Below, one piece after another: positions 16,951-25,938 of a stretch of DNA of 64,000 bases. How positions within the stretch are numbered: the first letter of the stretch is position 1; the number at the start of each line of letters is the position of its first letter. A program made the position numbers and the translations under genes. Origin of the DNA: Desulfovibrio sp. MES5 (GTDB taxonomy: Bacteria; Desulfobacterota; Desulfovibrionia; Desulfovibrionales; Desulfovibrionaceae); assembly GCF_002237645.1 (NCBI RefSeq), contig NZ_MJUZ01000009.1, forward strand, positions 1-64,000, read 5' to 3'. The notes below the pieces were generated by a model, which was not told where the DNA came from, ran no database searches, and was given only the letters and a program-made list of their open reading frames with translations.

Positions 16951-16997
16951 AAACAAACGCCGTTCCAGTGTATAGGGGCGGCGTTTGTTTTTGTTTG
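16951..16997 (+). terminator. Intrinsic terminator
   Basis: A twelve-base stem AAACAAACGCCG (16951-16962) with 16979-16990, followed by TTGTTTG. The A-rich left arm would also allow function on the opposite strand. Confidence 0.8.
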
Positions 16998-17004
16998 AAT
17001 GGCG

Positions 17005-17580
17005 GCATAGCCGGAATTTTGTGATGATGTCTCAGTAGCGTGGCCAGAATCATTGAATTATTGAATCATGTCTTCGTAATGCCGGCTTGCAGTTAATATT
17101 TTCATGTGGGCCGCCTGCGCGACGGGCGAGGCTGGAATTTTGTGAACATGTCAGGGTAATACGGGGGCCTGTCTGATTATTTTAACTTGGGCCGCTTGCG
17201 CGGCGGGCGGCAGAAGGGGCCTGTTAGGGGCTGCGCCCCTCCGAGGCCCCCTCTGCACTCCCCCCGGACCACCCCCTTGCGGCTTTCCCGTTTCCGACAT
17301 CCCGCGAGGGCTGCGCGGCTACTGCTGCGGGAGCTTCCTCGCTGCGCTCGGCGATCTCCCTCCGCGCCGCGCAATGCCCTCAACGTGCGGGTTCCAGGCG
17401 CCCTCCAAATCAAGTTGGTCTGGCGGCTGCGCAAGCAGGCATTCGCAGTGAAAATGCAGGTTGAATTCCCGTACGATTAAGGTTCCGAAAGCGCGTTCAC
17501 CGAATTTTTTGAGCCTATCTTTGCAACCCCAGCCAGCCTGCCTGTCTTCATTTGGCCGCCTGCGCGGCGGCAGTAGAAGG
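17005..17580. repeat. Degenerate direct repeats in a gene-free stretch
   Basis: About 600 bases without a gene. The phrase GGAATTTTGTGA..ATGTC occurs near 17014 and 17133. A GGCCGCYTGCGCGRCGGGC phrase occurs near 17110, 17190 and, in part, 17550. Together these suggest an imperfect unit of roughly 80-120 bases repeated two to three times. A G/C-rich core (17215-17420) has inverted blocks such as GGGGCTGCGCCCC. A fragment resembling family D (GGCGGCTGCGCAAGCAGGC) lies near 17420. The stretch marks the border with the AT-richer cluster that follows. Confidence 0.5.
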
Positions 17581-17586
17581 GGGCTT

Positions 17587-17672
17587 GCAGAGCAATTTTA
17601 TATTGAAATTGCTCTGACGACTGCGTAAGCAGGCGTCGCCGCAAAGGCGTAAGCGCAGTTTACCAGCGCCGG
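17587..17672. repeat. Dispersed multi-hairpin repeat, family D, copy 1
   Basis: Hairpin AGAGCAATTT (17589-17598)/AAATTGCTCT (17606-17615), then CGACTGCGTAAGCAGGCG and AAGGCGTAAGCGCAGTT. The last phrase is identical in the copy at 34147 and related in the one at 29660. It lies just before the iclR-type regulator. Confidence 0.65.
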
Positions 17673-17708
17673 GAATAGCCGGAGTTTCCCAAAGGATGAC
17701 TTCAAAAC

Positions 17709-17751
17709 CTTGTTCGCTATATGCAAGTATGATATAAATAAAATGAACAAG
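17709..17751. promoter_or_regulatory. Inverted repeat upstream of the IclR-type gene, candidate operator/promoter
   Basis: CTTGTTC (17709-17715) and GAACAAG (17745-17751) are perfect inverted arms, 29 bases apart. They enclose A/T-rich sequence with ATGATATAAAT that could hold the -10. The gene starts 26 bases on. This suits autoregulation, though IclR sites are usually shorter. Confidence 0.4.
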
Positions 17752-17777
17752 CTGGGTAACCTAACCGGGAATTAGTC

Positions 17778-18542
17778 ATGACTTCAGAATCACAAGGCAT
17801 ACAGTCGCTTGAAATTGCATTTTCAATAATCGACGGTTTTCTTTCTGCGGGCAAGCCTTTGGGATTAAGCGCAGCTGCTGAAAAATTCAATATGCCGCGA
17901 AGTAAACTGCATAAATACTTGGTAAGTTTGGTTCGGCTCGGAGTCCTCCGTCAAGGGCCTGATGACTCGCGTTATGCGCTCGGCCCCAAACTGCTTGAAT
18001 GCGGGTTTGGCATTCTGAGTGAAATTGACATTGTAAGCCTCTGTGAGCCAGAGCTTCACTATTTGCGTAATGAATGTGAAGAAGCTGCTGCCCTCGCTGT
18101 CTGGATGCCAAATGGCCCGATGATCGTTCGTTATCTGCGGAGCAGGCATCCTGTTGCTATGGACATGCACGTCGGTTTTTATGCTCCTCTTATGACGAGC
18201 GCAGCCGGAAAGTGCTTCGCCGCGCATCTCCCGCTGCAAGCCTATAAACGCCTTCTCCTGAAAGAAATTGATGAAGGCGTTGATTACGATTCGTTCGCAA
18301 GTGAATTAGAAAAGATTAAGGACTGCGGATTTGCCACAAGAACTGAATTGCTTACAACAATCCCCGGTTCACGGTCTATTGCGTGTCCTGTTTTTTACGG
18401 TACAGGCGCTATCGCTGGGGTGATTCTTTTAATTGGCTTTGAAACAAAGCCCCCTGAATTCCCGGAGAAAAAATACATTACTGACCTTCAACAAGCCGCG
18501 CTGCGCGTTTCGCAGCGACTGGGATTTCACGCGACTGAATAG
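17778..18542 (+). CDS. IclR-family transcriptional regulator
   Basis: A 254-residue regulator. The N-terminal winged helix (LEIAFSIIDGFLSAGKPLGLSAAAEKFNMPRSKLHKYLVSLVRLGVL) is followed by the IclR effector-binding GAF-like domain (MTSAAGKCFAAHLP near 140; SIACPVFYGTGAIAGVILLIG near 208). IclR proteins usually control an adjacent catabolic operon in response to an aromatic or organic-acid ligand. Here the next genes are a metallo-hydrolase, an MHS transporter, a DJ-1-like protein and RidA. An inverted repeat lies just upstream. Codon use is AT-richer than the flanking dehydrogenase and gad genes, which suggests acquisition by transfer. The ligand cannot be told from sequence. Confidence 0.9.
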   Translation: MTSESQGIQSLEIAFSIIDGFLSAGKPLGLSAAAEKFNMPRSKLHKYLVSLVRLGVLRQGPDDSRYALGPKLLECGFGILSEIDIVSLCEPELHYLRNECEEAAALAVWMPNGPMIVRYLRSRHPVAMDMHVGFYAPLMTSAAGKCFAAHLPLQAYKRLLLKEIDEGVDYDSFASELEKIKDCGFATRTELLTTIPGSRSIACPVFYGTGAIAGVILLIGFETKPPEFPEKKYITDLQQAALRVSQRLGFHATE

Positions 18543-18574
18543 CATTCTACACTTAATACCTTAATAATATTTAA

Positions 18575-18611
18575 AAATCCCCACCGAATCTTTCGGTGGG
18601 GATTTTTTTGG
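18575..18611 (+). terminator. Intrinsic terminator
   Basis: Thirteen-base stem AAATCCCCACCGA (18575-18587) with 18593-18605, followed by a T-run. It separates the regulator from the metallo-hydrolase gene, so the latter needs its own promoter. Confidence 0.9.
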
Positions 18612-18785
18612 GTCAGAACTTTTTCGCTAATAGTGAATTCGTGACCTAAAAAGGGAATTTCTGTTGTTGGTGCATTTCTTTTTATTATATCGTTTTCCTC
18701 AATGGCGTCATGGAGAGGTTCCTGCTGGCGACAAGCGCCGGAAGGTCGCCATTGGTAAAGAAATGTCCCAAACAGAGAGGAAGTC

Positions 18786-19643
18786 ATGGGGAGAAAAGAA
18801 TCTGAAGGCAACATTATCAAGTATTACGGCTGGTCATCAATTGTGATCACATCGGAAAAGGGAGGTGATTTAACTTTTGACCCATTTTTCTCCGAGGACT
18901 ACGGCACACATTGGTCAGAGTTAAGTGATTATGGGAACGTTAGCGTTATCTGTGTAAGCCACGGGCATCATGAGCATTATACAGATGCCTACAAAGTCGC
19001 TTCAAGAACTGGAGCCATGATTGTTGCCCCGCCGCGAGTGTGTCAGCACCTTCACTCGCATTTCGCCGTTCCCAAGGAACAGCTGACGCCTTTGAAACCA
19101 GGCGACACGGTAACCGTGAACGGCTACAGCATCACCGCCTTCCCCTGGTATCACCGGAAAATCAATTATTTCAAATTCTTCACAGGCAGATTTTTTACTG
19201 GCTGCCGTTTTGTTTTTACCAACCTTCTGCACACGCCTCTTGATACCCCTTTCAGCGGCTTCATGGTCGTGACCCCCGAAGGGACACGCATTTTGAATCT
19301 TTCTGAGGGCATGAACGACAAGATGCCTTCTGCAGAAGTTGCGGCTCTCAGGGAACAGCACAAGCCCGACGTCGTAATCGGCGGCTATCAGCTTCAGTTT
19401 GAACGGGAAGTTGCGCGCTGCTTCAAGGAAAGTGGAGCACCCAAGGGGATACTGTACCACCCGCATGAAAAATTGTTCGGGCTGATGAAACTGTATTCCA
19501 CGCCTGTTGAAACCGTAAAACAGCGGATCAAGGAAGTAGCCCCCGAAATGCAAATTTTCGCTCCCCCCCCGCGTGGAGAAGTATTTGTCCAAAAAGAGGC
19601 ATCCGAAATGGAGGAGAAAAAGCCAGACGCCGAAGTTGCTTAA
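18786..19643 (+). CDS. Metallo-beta-lactamase-fold hydrolase (UlaG/YtkL-like)
   Basis: A 285-residue MBL-fold protein. The metal motif is SHGHHEHYTDA, an H-x-H-x-E-H variant of HxHxDH (about residue 60). Other family positions include the WSSIVITSEKGGDLTFDPFF strand near the N-terminus, GFMVVTPEGTRILNLSEGM near 160 and a late His in YHPHEKLFG near 230. Such proteins include lactonases and phosphodiesterases; the substrate here is unknown. AGAGGAAG lies nine bases before the ATG. The C-terminal 20 residues are highly charged. It begins a same-strand run with an MHS carrier, DJ-1 and RidA, pointing to hydrolysis of an imported compound. Confidence 0.85.
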   Translation: MGRKESEGNIIKYYGWSSIVITSEKGGDLTFDPFFSEDYGTHWSELSDYGNVSVICVSHGHHEHYTDAYKVASRTGAMIVAPPRVCQHLHSHFAVPKEQLTPLKPGDTVTVNGYSITAFPWYHRKINYFKFFTGRFFTGCRFVFTNLLHTPLDTPFSGFMVVTPEGTRILNLSEGMNDKMPSAEVAALREQHKPDVVIGGYQLQFEREVARCFKESGAPKGILYHPHEKLFGLMKLYSTPVETVKQRIKEVAPEMQIFAPPPRGEVFVQKEASEMEEKKPDAEVA

Positions 19644-19736
19644 CATTACCCAACCCGCATCTCGCCGGAAAATGCTCTTCAGTTAGTGTTTTTTCTAGTG
19701 AGGGAATCTATCAACGGATTGAGAAATGGAGATTTT

Positions 19737-21062
19737 ATGAATGACACTTCTCTTGCTTCGTCGGACGCCTCAGTTGCGGATGCACAAAAAGAATTTTCAC
19801 CCTCAGAGTTCAAAACAGTTGTAACAGCCAGCTCAATTGGCACCATGGTCGAATGGTATGATTTTACCATTTACGGCACGGCAAGTGCGCTGGTTTTCAA
19901 TAAAATTTTCTTCCCCGCCATTGATCCCTTTCTGGGGACCATTGCCGCTTTTGGTTCCGCTGCTGTCGGTTTATTTGCAAGGCCCTTCGGCGGCGCCATT
20001 TTCGGTCATTTCGGGGATAAGCTCGGGCGTAAAAATATGCTCATGGCCACCATGATGATCATGGGTATAGGAACGTTCTGTATCGGGCTTTTGCCCGATT
20101 ACAATACAATCGGCATATGGGCTCCGATTTTGCTTGTAATATTGCGCATTTTGCAGGGTATCGGAATCGGTGGAGAATGGGGCGGAGCCGCGCTTATGGT
20201 TATTGAAAGCGCCCCACAGAAAAAACGTGGGTTTTTCGGCTCTTTTGTTCAGTTCGGGTACCCGCTGGGCCTGTTGCTGTCCACAATAATCTTTTCACTC
20301 GTATCTCTGCTGCCGGAAGAGCAGTTTTTGAAGTGGGGATGGAGAATTCCGTTCATACTCAGCATTGCTCTGGTTTCTCTCGGCATGTTCATTCGGTCTA
20401 AAGTGCGCGAATCTCCTGTATTTGCCAAAGCCAAAGCGCAAAAAAAGCTGGTGAAACAGCCGGTGATAGAGGTTTTCAAACAACACCCCAAAGAATTTTT
20501 CAGCGCTATTGGGCTAAAAGCTTCCGAAGTTTCCTGGATTTACGTCTTGACGATTTTCATCGTGGCATATGTCTCGAACACGCTCAATCTTCCTAAAAGC
20601 GTTGCCCTTAACGGCGTTCTCCTGGGGGCGTGCTTAGAACTGTTTACCTTGCCGTTCTTTGGCTGGCTTTCTGACAAAATTGGACGGCGAATTCTGTATA
20701 TCACGGGCGCTGTTGCAAGCATTATTTGTGCGTATCCCCTGTTTATCCTTGTGGGCAGTGGAGACAGCCTCACCATCATGCTCGCGATCGCCCTGTTCAT
20801 GAACATCTGCCATGCGCCTATGTATGGGCCGCAAGCGGCGTATTTTCCCGAACTCTTTGGAACGAGCGTCCGCATGTCCGGGGCATCTTTCGGCGTACAG
20901 GTCGCTGCCGCAGTATTTGGCGGCTTGTCCCCCATTATCTGCGCAGTTTTGCTGAAAGTTTTGGACGGCTCCAATGGGATTTCCGTGTATCTGATCAGTC
21001 TGGCTGTAGTGACGCTTATCAGCGCCATTTTGACCCGAGAAACCAAGGGAGAAAATTTGTAA
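19737..21062 (+). CDS. MHS-family (MFS) metabolite:proton symporter
   Basis: A 441-residue carrier with twelve predicted membrane helices. The family signature between helices 2 and 3 is HFGDKLGRKNML. RILQGIGIGGEWGGAALMVIE in helix 4 and the SIGTMVEWYDFTIYGTASAL start are typical of the metabolite:H+ symporter group (relatives of ProP, KgtP, ShiA and citrate carriers). The start ATG at 19737 is chosen because GGAG lies eight bases upstream. A GTG 17 codons earlier lacks one. It probably imports an organic acid, betaine-like or aromatic compound that feeds the neighbouring enzymes. Specificity is not readable. Confidence 0.9.
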   Translation: MNDTSLASSDASVADAQKEFSPSEFKTVVTASSIGTMVEWYDFTIYGTASALVFNKIFFPAIDPFLGTIAAFGSAAVGLFARPFGGAIFGHFGDKLGRKNMLMATMMIMGIGTFCIGLLPDYNTIGIWAPILLVILRILQGIGIGGEWGGAALMVIESAPQKKRGFFGSFVQFGYPLGLLLSTIIFSLVSLLPEEQFLKWGWRIPFILSIALVSLGMFIRSKVRESPVFAKAKAQKKLVKQPVIEVFKQHPKEFFSAIGLKASEVSWIYVLTIFIVAYVSNTLNLPKSVALNGVLLGACLELFTLPFFGWLSDKIGRRILYITGAVASIICAYPLFILVGSGDSLTIMLAIALFMNICHAPMYGPQAAYFPELFGTSVRMSGASFGVQVAAAVFGGLSPIICAVLLKVLDGSNGISVYLISLAVVTLISAILTRETKGENL

Positions 21063-21173
21063 AGCAGCGTTTGAGAGCCCTTCATGCGTTAAAGTACTCC
21101 AAAACTCCTTGGCGCATGGGGGCTTAAACAGCCTATCTACTCATAAAAAGGCACAGCCTGATGGAGAGCAGTA

Positions 21174-21794
21174 ATGAAATTCGGGATACTTCTTTTTGAT
21201 GGCGTTGAGCCCATTGACCTTGCAGCTCTTGGGGCGCTTTCCATTGCCAAGCGTTTCGAGCCCACCATTGAAACGTGTGTGATATCAACGGGTGAACACA
21301 ACAAGGTAACGCTGGCATGCAATGTAAAAATTGACGCCGAGTTTACAATAAAAGACGCGCCGGAGTGTGATGTCTACCTGATTGCAGGCGGTCCAACTTG
21401 GAAGGAAGAAATACAGCGTGAGCAAACGCTCGAATTTATACGGAGCAAAAGTCGTTCCGCAATATTGGGTGCAGCTTGTATGGGGGTGACGCTTCTTGCA
21501 GCCGCCGGTGTACTCGACAACAAGAAAGCTACACTGCGGAACCAGACGTCTGGAACGGAAGAAAACCCTATTGAATATGTAAAAAGGCAGTGGCCAGCCA
21601 CTGACCCTGTGGTTGCCCATATCGTCGATCAAGGGCGGATTGTTACCGGAGGCGGAGGGGTCTTGAACCTCGATGTCGCGCTTTACTTGCTGGAAAGATT
21701 GTACTCCAAGGAACTGGCCCAGAATACAGGCAGAATTTTGGAGTACAACGAGGCTTATATGGCTAACGCCGATCGCCTGGGCATCCTCAAATAA
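21174..21794 (+). CDS. DJ-1/PfpI superfamily protein (isonitrile hydratase/ThiJ-like)
   Basis: A 206-residue class I glutamine-amidotransferase-like protein. The nucleophile elbow is LGAACMGVTLLAAAG, with the conserved Cys near residue 101. The acidic partner residue is in LLFDGVEPIDLAALG near residue 12. TGGGGVLNLDVALYLLERL at the C-terminus is typical of the isonitrile-hydratase/AraC-cofactor branch. The family includes hydratases, glyoxalases and chaperone-like proteins, so the reaction is uncertain. GGAG lies seven bases before the ATG. It sits between the MHS carrier and RidA on the same strand, suggesting a shared detoxifying or catabolic pathway. Confidence 0.85.
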   Translation: MKFGILLFDGVEPIDLAALGALSIAKRFEPTIETCVISTGEHNKVTLACNVKIDAEFTIKDAPECDVYLIAGGPTWKEEIQREQTLEFIRSKSRSAILGAACMGVTLLAAAGVLDNKKATLRNQTSGTEENPIEYVKRQWPATDPVVAHIVDQGRIVTGGGGVLNLDVALYLLERLYSKELAQNTGRILEYNEAYMANADRLGILK

Positions 21795-21894
21795 CAGCAA
21801 ATCCCATTCATGACATGGTTTTCGGCGCATATATGCAGCGAACAGCTTTGTTCGACAGTTTTTAGCTAACAAAAAGAATAAGAAAGGGAACAAA

Positions 21895-22269
21895 ATGCAT
21901 ACCAAAATACACAGTGATAAAGCGCCTGCGGCGCTTGGTCCGTATTCACAGGGCATCAGCACAACCAACCGGCTTTACATTTCAGGACAGCTCGGCGTTG
22001 ACGCCGCAACCGGAAAAATGCCGGATGAATTCGCGGAACAGGCTGCATTGGTGATGCGTAATATAGGCTTTATCCTCGCCGAAGCCGGGTTCGAATTCAA
22101 AGATATCGTAAAAACGACAATCTTTCTTTCGAGCATGGAGAACTTTGGCGTTATCAATGAAATATACGGCGCATATTTTACCGAACACAAACCGGCGCGT
22201 TCGTGCTTCGAAGTCGGACGCCTTCCCAAAGATGCAAAGGTTGAAATTGAGGTGATTGCTGAAAAATAA
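21895..22269 (+). CDS. RidA family enamine/imine deaminase
   Basis: A 124-residue RidA (YjgF/YER057c/UK114) protein. Archetypal RidA hydrolyses reactive 2-aminoacrylate and other enamines/imines to keto acids plus ammonia. The substrate arginine is in PARSCFEVGRLPKDAKVEIEVIA (about residue 103). ALGPYSQGI and YISGQLGVD near the N-terminus complete the pattern; the late Glu is present. It is the last gene of the accessory cluster, 100 bases after the DJ-1-like gene, with AAAGGGA before the ATG. Its presence suggests that the pathway makes an enamine or imine intermediate, for example from deamination of a nitrogen-bearing substrate. Confidence 0.92.
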   Translation: MHTKIHSDKAPAALGPYSQGISTTNRLYISGQLGVDAATGKMPDEFAEQAALVMRNIGFILAEAGFEFKDIVKTTIFLSSMENFGVINEIYGAYFTEHKPARSCFEVGRLPKDAKVEIEVIAEK

Positions 22270-22377
22270 CGCTGCAATTTTGGCCCAGAAGTTTTGCGTC
22301 TCATTGAGCAGCACGAAGATGCGCCGTTTAATGTAGACAATCAGAAAACTTATTGAGCGAAACTAAAAATAATAAAG

Positions 22378-22432
22378 GTTTTAGGGGGTGGGGGAGGCCC
22401 TTTTGCAAAAGGATCCCTCCCCCACAAAGCCA
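22378..22432. repeat. Dispersed hairpin element, family A, copy 4
   Basis: Arms 22388-22405 and 22406-22425, slightly shorter on the left than other copies. The flanks are GGTTTTAGGGGGTG on the left and CACAAAGCCATTTCC on the right. It lies between two convergent genes. Confidence 0.8.
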
Positions 22433-22487
22433 TTTCCTTTGCCAAGCTCGTGCGCCTGCATCCACATGTTTTTGTCCCTCTCCCCTC

Positions 22488-22534
22488 AAAGCCTTTCCCT
22501 CCCCCCACAAAGCATTTGCGGGGGAGGCGCTTTG
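22488..22534. repeat. Derivative of hairpin family A
   Basis: CCCTCCCCCCACAAAGCATT matches the right half and flank of family A, and GGGGGAGG plus GCTTT close a longer-looped hairpin. It looks like a rearranged copy 55 bases from copy 4. Confidence 0.5.
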
Positions 22535-22583
22535 GCACAATGCTCAAAGCGTCCCCCCCGCGGTCAGGAGCAGGTATTTGGAG

Positions 22584-23990
22584 TTATTTTTTGGCGCAGC
22601 GGCCAGCGTGGCTGTTGCTGCCAGCTTCGGTTTCAGTAAGGGGTTTGCTCACCGGGTGGGCGTCAAAGTGGGCCATGGCGCGTTTGATGTCTTCAATAAG
22701 CAGGTTGCCCAAATCGCGGCTGAATCCGTGGCGGACCAGTACGCGCATGACCACAAGGTCTTCGCGGTGTGCGGGCATGGAGTAGGCGGGAACCTGCCAG
22801 CCGCGCGAGCGCAGGCGGTCGGAGAGGTCATACAGGGTGTAGTTGACCTTTGCCTTGGGTTTGAAGGCCCAGCACAGGGCGGGGATGCCGCCGCGCCCGT
22901 TGTACAGAACCTCAAAGGGGCCAAGCTTGCCGATGGCCTCGCCGAGGTAGCGCGCCGTGTCGTAGCAGTTCTGGTGAATGCGGCGGTATCCCTCCTTGCC
23001 GAGCCGCAGGAAGTTGTAATACTGGGCGATGATCTGCCCGCCGGGGCGGGAGAAGTTGAGGGCAAATGTGGGCATGTTGCCGCCAAGATAGTTCACATTG
23101 AAAATGAGGTCTTCGGGCAGGTCGGTTTTTTCGCGCCACACGACCCAGCCCACGCCCAGAGGCGCAAGGCCGAACTTGTGGCCGGACGCGTTGATGGACT
23201 TGACTCTGGGCAGGCGGAAATCCCAGCGCAGGTCGGGCTCGATGAAGGGCGCGAGAAACCCGCCACTGGCTCCGTCAACGTGGATGGGAATGTTCCATCC
23301 CTTGCTTTTCTGCAATTTGTCCAGCGCCTTGCTCACTTGCTCCACGGGCTCGTACTGGCCGGTAAAGGTCACGCCAAGGGTGGGCACAACGCCTATGGTG
23401 TTTTCGTCGCAGCGTTTGATGACTTCGTCCGCGTTCATGATGAGGCGGTTTTTTTCCATCGGGATTTCACGCAGTTCCACATCCCAGTAGCGGGCGAACT
23501 TTTCCCAGCAAACCTGCACGGGGCCGCAAACCATGTTGGGCTTGTCGTAGGGTTTGCCTGCGGCCTTGCGCATGTTGACCCAACGGCGCTTCATTGAAAG
23601 ACCGCCGAGCATGGCGGCTTCGCTGGAGCCGGTGGTGGAGCAGCCAAGGGTGCCCTTGGGATCGGGGGAGTTCCACAAGGCGGCCAGCATATGCACGCAG
23701 CGTGTTTCTGTCTCGGCAGTCTGCGGGTACTCATCCTTGTCGATCATGTTCTTGTCAACGCATTCGGCCATGATCTGATTGATTTCGGGGTCTACCCAGG
23801 TCTGGCAGAATGTGGCCAGGTTCTGGCGCGAATTCCCGTCCAGCATAAGTTCGTCGTGAATGGCCTGATATACGTCGCGGGGGCGACTCTCATTCTTGGG
23901 CATCTCGTAGCGCGGCATGGCATTGGCCATATCTGACGCGGCGTAGGTGTCGTCAAGCACGGTATTACGCAAGGTACTCTTTGCAATCAT
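22584..23990 (-). CDS. gadB: Glutamate decarboxylase
   Basis: A PLP enzyme that converts glutamate to GABA and CO2, consuming a cytoplasmic proton. The 468 residues match E. coli GadA/B in length. The PLP-binding lysine is in [17 protein letters not shown] near residue 270. [22 protein letters not shown] near 120 and [16 protein letters not shown] near 240 are strongly conserved in the family. The C-terminal HAGRCAKK carries a His and Lys, in the region where E. coli GadB uses a C-terminal His to plug the active site at neutral pH. It lies three bases after the gadC-like stop, so it is co-transcribed with its antiporter. Confidence 0.97.
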   Translation of the reverse strand: MIAKSTLRNTVLDDTYAASDMANAMPRYEMPKNESRPRDVYQAIHDELMLDGNSRQNLATFCQTWVDPEINQIMAECVDKNMIDKDEYPQTAETETRCVHMLAALWNSPDPKGTLGCSTTGSSEAAMLGGLSMKRRWVNMRKAAGKPYDKPNMVCGPVQVCWEKFARYWDVELREIPMEKNRLIMNADEVIKRCDENTIGVVPTLGVTFTGQYEPVEQVSKALDKLQKSKGWNIPIHVDGASGGFLAPFIEPDLRWDFRLPRVKSINASGHKFGLAPLGVGWVVWREKTDLPEDLIFNVNYLGGNMPTFALNFSRPGGQIIAQYYNFLRLGKEGYRRIHQNCYDTARYLGEAIGKLGPFEVLYNGRGGIPALCWAFKPKAKVNYTLYDLSDRLRSRGWQVPAYSMPAHREDLVVMRVLVRHGFSRDLGNLLIEDIKRAMAHFDAHPVSKPLTETEAGSNSHAGRCAKK

Positions 23991-23993
23991 GCT

Positions 23994-25478
23994 CTATTCT
24001 CCATTGTTGCCGTTGGTTGAAACACTGTTTTCTGCTTTCACCTGGAGCTTCCATCGAGGTTTTTTAAAGGCCTGAATAAGAAGAGGCATAGCCAGAAACG
24101 TGCATAGTCCGCCTGCAACCAGGCCCACATAGAGGGCAGGGTTGCCAATGGGCAGGTTGTGCGGTGGAAAAAATCCCACGATAAAGGCAAAGGCCACGCC
24201 CAAAAAGCCCAAGCCGCCGATAAAAAACATGCCTGTGAATCCGCCGGGTACACGGTAAGGGCGCGGCAGCTCCGGCATGGTTACGCGCAGCCATATGGCC
24301 GCGCTGAACATGAGCAGATACATGGCCAGATAAATGCTGGCCGTGAGTGTTGTAAGGATGAAAAAGGCCACGCTGACGCTTTCGACCAGAAAGTATACGG
24401 AGCTTAAGGCCAGAACGATGATGCCCTGTATGGCCAGCAGGGCTACCGGCGCGCCTGCCTTGTTTTCCTTGCCGAGCAGGGGCGGGGCTTCGCCCTCGCG
24501 TGCGGTTTGCAATATGCCCTTGCTCGGGCCGGACACCCAGGCCATGACGTTGCCCACGCCGCCAAAGGTTATGAGCAGGGCCACCACCGGCACAAGAAAG
24601 TCCAGATTGAACTTGTGCAGAATAAGTGAAAAAGCCTGCATCAGGCCTGCGGTAAGGCTCATTTCCTTTGGGGAAAGCACGGCGGCTACCGCCAGTGAGC
24701 CCATCAGGTAAATGACAAAGGCTATGGCCGCTGCCAGCAGCATGGCCACAGGGAAATCACGCTCGGGCTTTTTCATGGCCGTTGCCTGTACGCTCTGCAC
24801 CTCAACCCCGGCGAACATCAGCACGATGCCAGCCAGAAAGGTCACGCTGCCAAGCCCCGACACGTAAGGGAAAAAGCGCGGATGCATATGCTCGCGCATC
24901 GTGTGTCCGTCCACCCGGACGTTGTGTTCCAGAAAGGCCACCGCATTGCCCTGATCCACCCAAAGCAGGCCAAGAATGATGATGAACAGGCTTGGAATGA
25001 GGGTGCCGATAAAGACGCTGTATTTCGTCAGCGCGTTGGTTGCGTCCGTGCCGCTGAGCGCCACGGCCGTGGCGCAGGCATAAATGCCTATGCTCGCCAG
25101 GCCCGTATACAGACCGCTTTGGGCCAGATGCGGGTCGCCCAGGCAGTAGGCCAGCGAGGCTGCGGAAAAACCCAGGATGGTGGGGTACCAGGCGAGGGTC
25201 TGCACCCACTGCATCCATATGGCCACAAAGCCCCAGCGCGGGCCAAAGGCCGCCTTGACCCATGCGTATACCCCACCCTTGTGCGCAGCAAAGGCGCTGC
25301 CCAGCTCCGCAGAAACCATGGCGGCAGGCAAGAGAAAGACAACCGTGGCAAACAGGATGTAGAAAATCAGCGAAAGCCCTTCGGCAGCCATCATGGGCAG
25401 GGCGTTGAGGCTGACCACCGTGCCCACGGTCATGAGGGCCATGGTCGAAATGGCTACTTTTTTTCGCTGCGCGGGCAT
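23994..25478 (-). CDS. gadC: Glutamate:GABA antiporter, GadC-like (APC superfamily)
   Basis: A 494-residue, twelve-helix amino-acid antiporter. It starts with the family pattern KKVAISTMALMTVGTVVSLN. Other conserved parts include AELGSAFAAHKGGVYAWVKAAFGPRWGF, MFAGVEVQSVQATAMKKPERDFP and WVSGPSKGILQTAREGEAPPLL. The start MPAQRKK at 25478 is chosen for GGGAG five bases upstream; 29 codons further up lack a ribosome site. With gadB directly downstream it should exchange external glutamate for GABA. The hydrophilic C-terminus (KPRWKLQVKAENSVSTNGNNGE) corresponds to the pH-dependent plug region of E. coli GadC, but is shorter in visible charge. Confidence 0.92.
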   Translation of the reverse strand: MPAQRKKVAISTMALMTVGTVVSLNALPMMAAEGLSLIFYILFATVVFLLPAAMVSAELGSAFAAHKGGVYAWVKAAFGPRWGFVAIWMQWVQTLAWYPTILGFSAASLAYCLGDPHLAQSGLYTGLASIGIYACATAVALSGTDATNALTKYSVFIGTLIPSLFIIILGLLWVDQGNAVAFLEHNVRVDGHTMREHMHPRFFPYVSGLGSVTFLAGIVLMFAGVEVQSVQATAMKKPERDFPVAMLLAAAIAFVIYLMGSLAVAAVLSPKEMSLTAGLMQAFSLILHKFNLDFLVPVVALLITFGGVGNVMAWVSGPSKGILQTAREGEAPPLLGKENKAGAPVALLAIQGIIVLALSSVYFLVESVSVAFFILTTLTASIYLAMYLLMFSAAIWLRVTMPELPRPYRVPGGFTGMFFIGGLGFLGVAFAFIVGFFPPHNLPIGNPALYVGLVAGGLCTFLAMPLLIQAFKKPRWKLQVKAENSVSTNGNNGE

Positions 25479-25938
25479 GCATGCTCCCGGAAAGAGGTTC
25501 GATATGGACAGAGCGGGAAGGTGTCGGCAGGTGGTGGCACTGGTTCTTAAGAGGAATAGTTCCAATTAATTAAAGCTAAACATATTCTCGTATATTTGAC
25601 AATATATTTACTTGTCTATTGCATGGGCGAGGAACCGGCGTGTGCTGCACAGATGTTTTTGCGGCACGCGCCGTATTTTTGGCGTTCTGCCTGCATTTTA
25701 TAGTTGTTGCAGTTGAGCTTTCCAAAGGGATGCCTTTTCTGGCAGCCTGTGCGAACAGATGGTGGAATATGTAAATCGTAAAACCTATTGACCAAATAAA
25801 GGTTTTTACCTACTTTCATTTCAACTGGGAGCTATTATTAATTGTCAGTCAGATAACCAGCCTACACCTTCTGATTCCAGCCTGTTTTTCTTTCGTTTGA
25901 GTGGAATACGCACACAACCATAGCCGAGGAGCGCCACT
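25479..25938. other. Divergent regulatory region between gadC and the second antiporter
   Basis: A/T-rich, gene-free. A minus-strand promoter candidate for gadC has TTGTCA (25597-25602) and TAGCTT (25573-25578), spacer 18. A plus-strand promoter is described at 25788-25816. No long palindrome stands out as an operator. Confidence 0.45.
25788..25816 (+). promoter_or_regulatory. Sigma70-like promoter for the second antiporter
   Basis: TTGACC (25788-25793), 17-base spacer, TACTTT (25811-25816). The transcript would have a leader of about 115 bases. Confidence 0.5.

Larger units (their letters stand above)
22270..22583. other. Convergent intergenic region with family A repeats
   Basis: Lies between the ends of ridA and gadB. 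It holds family A copy 4 (22378-22432) and a diverged derivative (22488-22534). No gene is supported. Confidence 0.7.
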
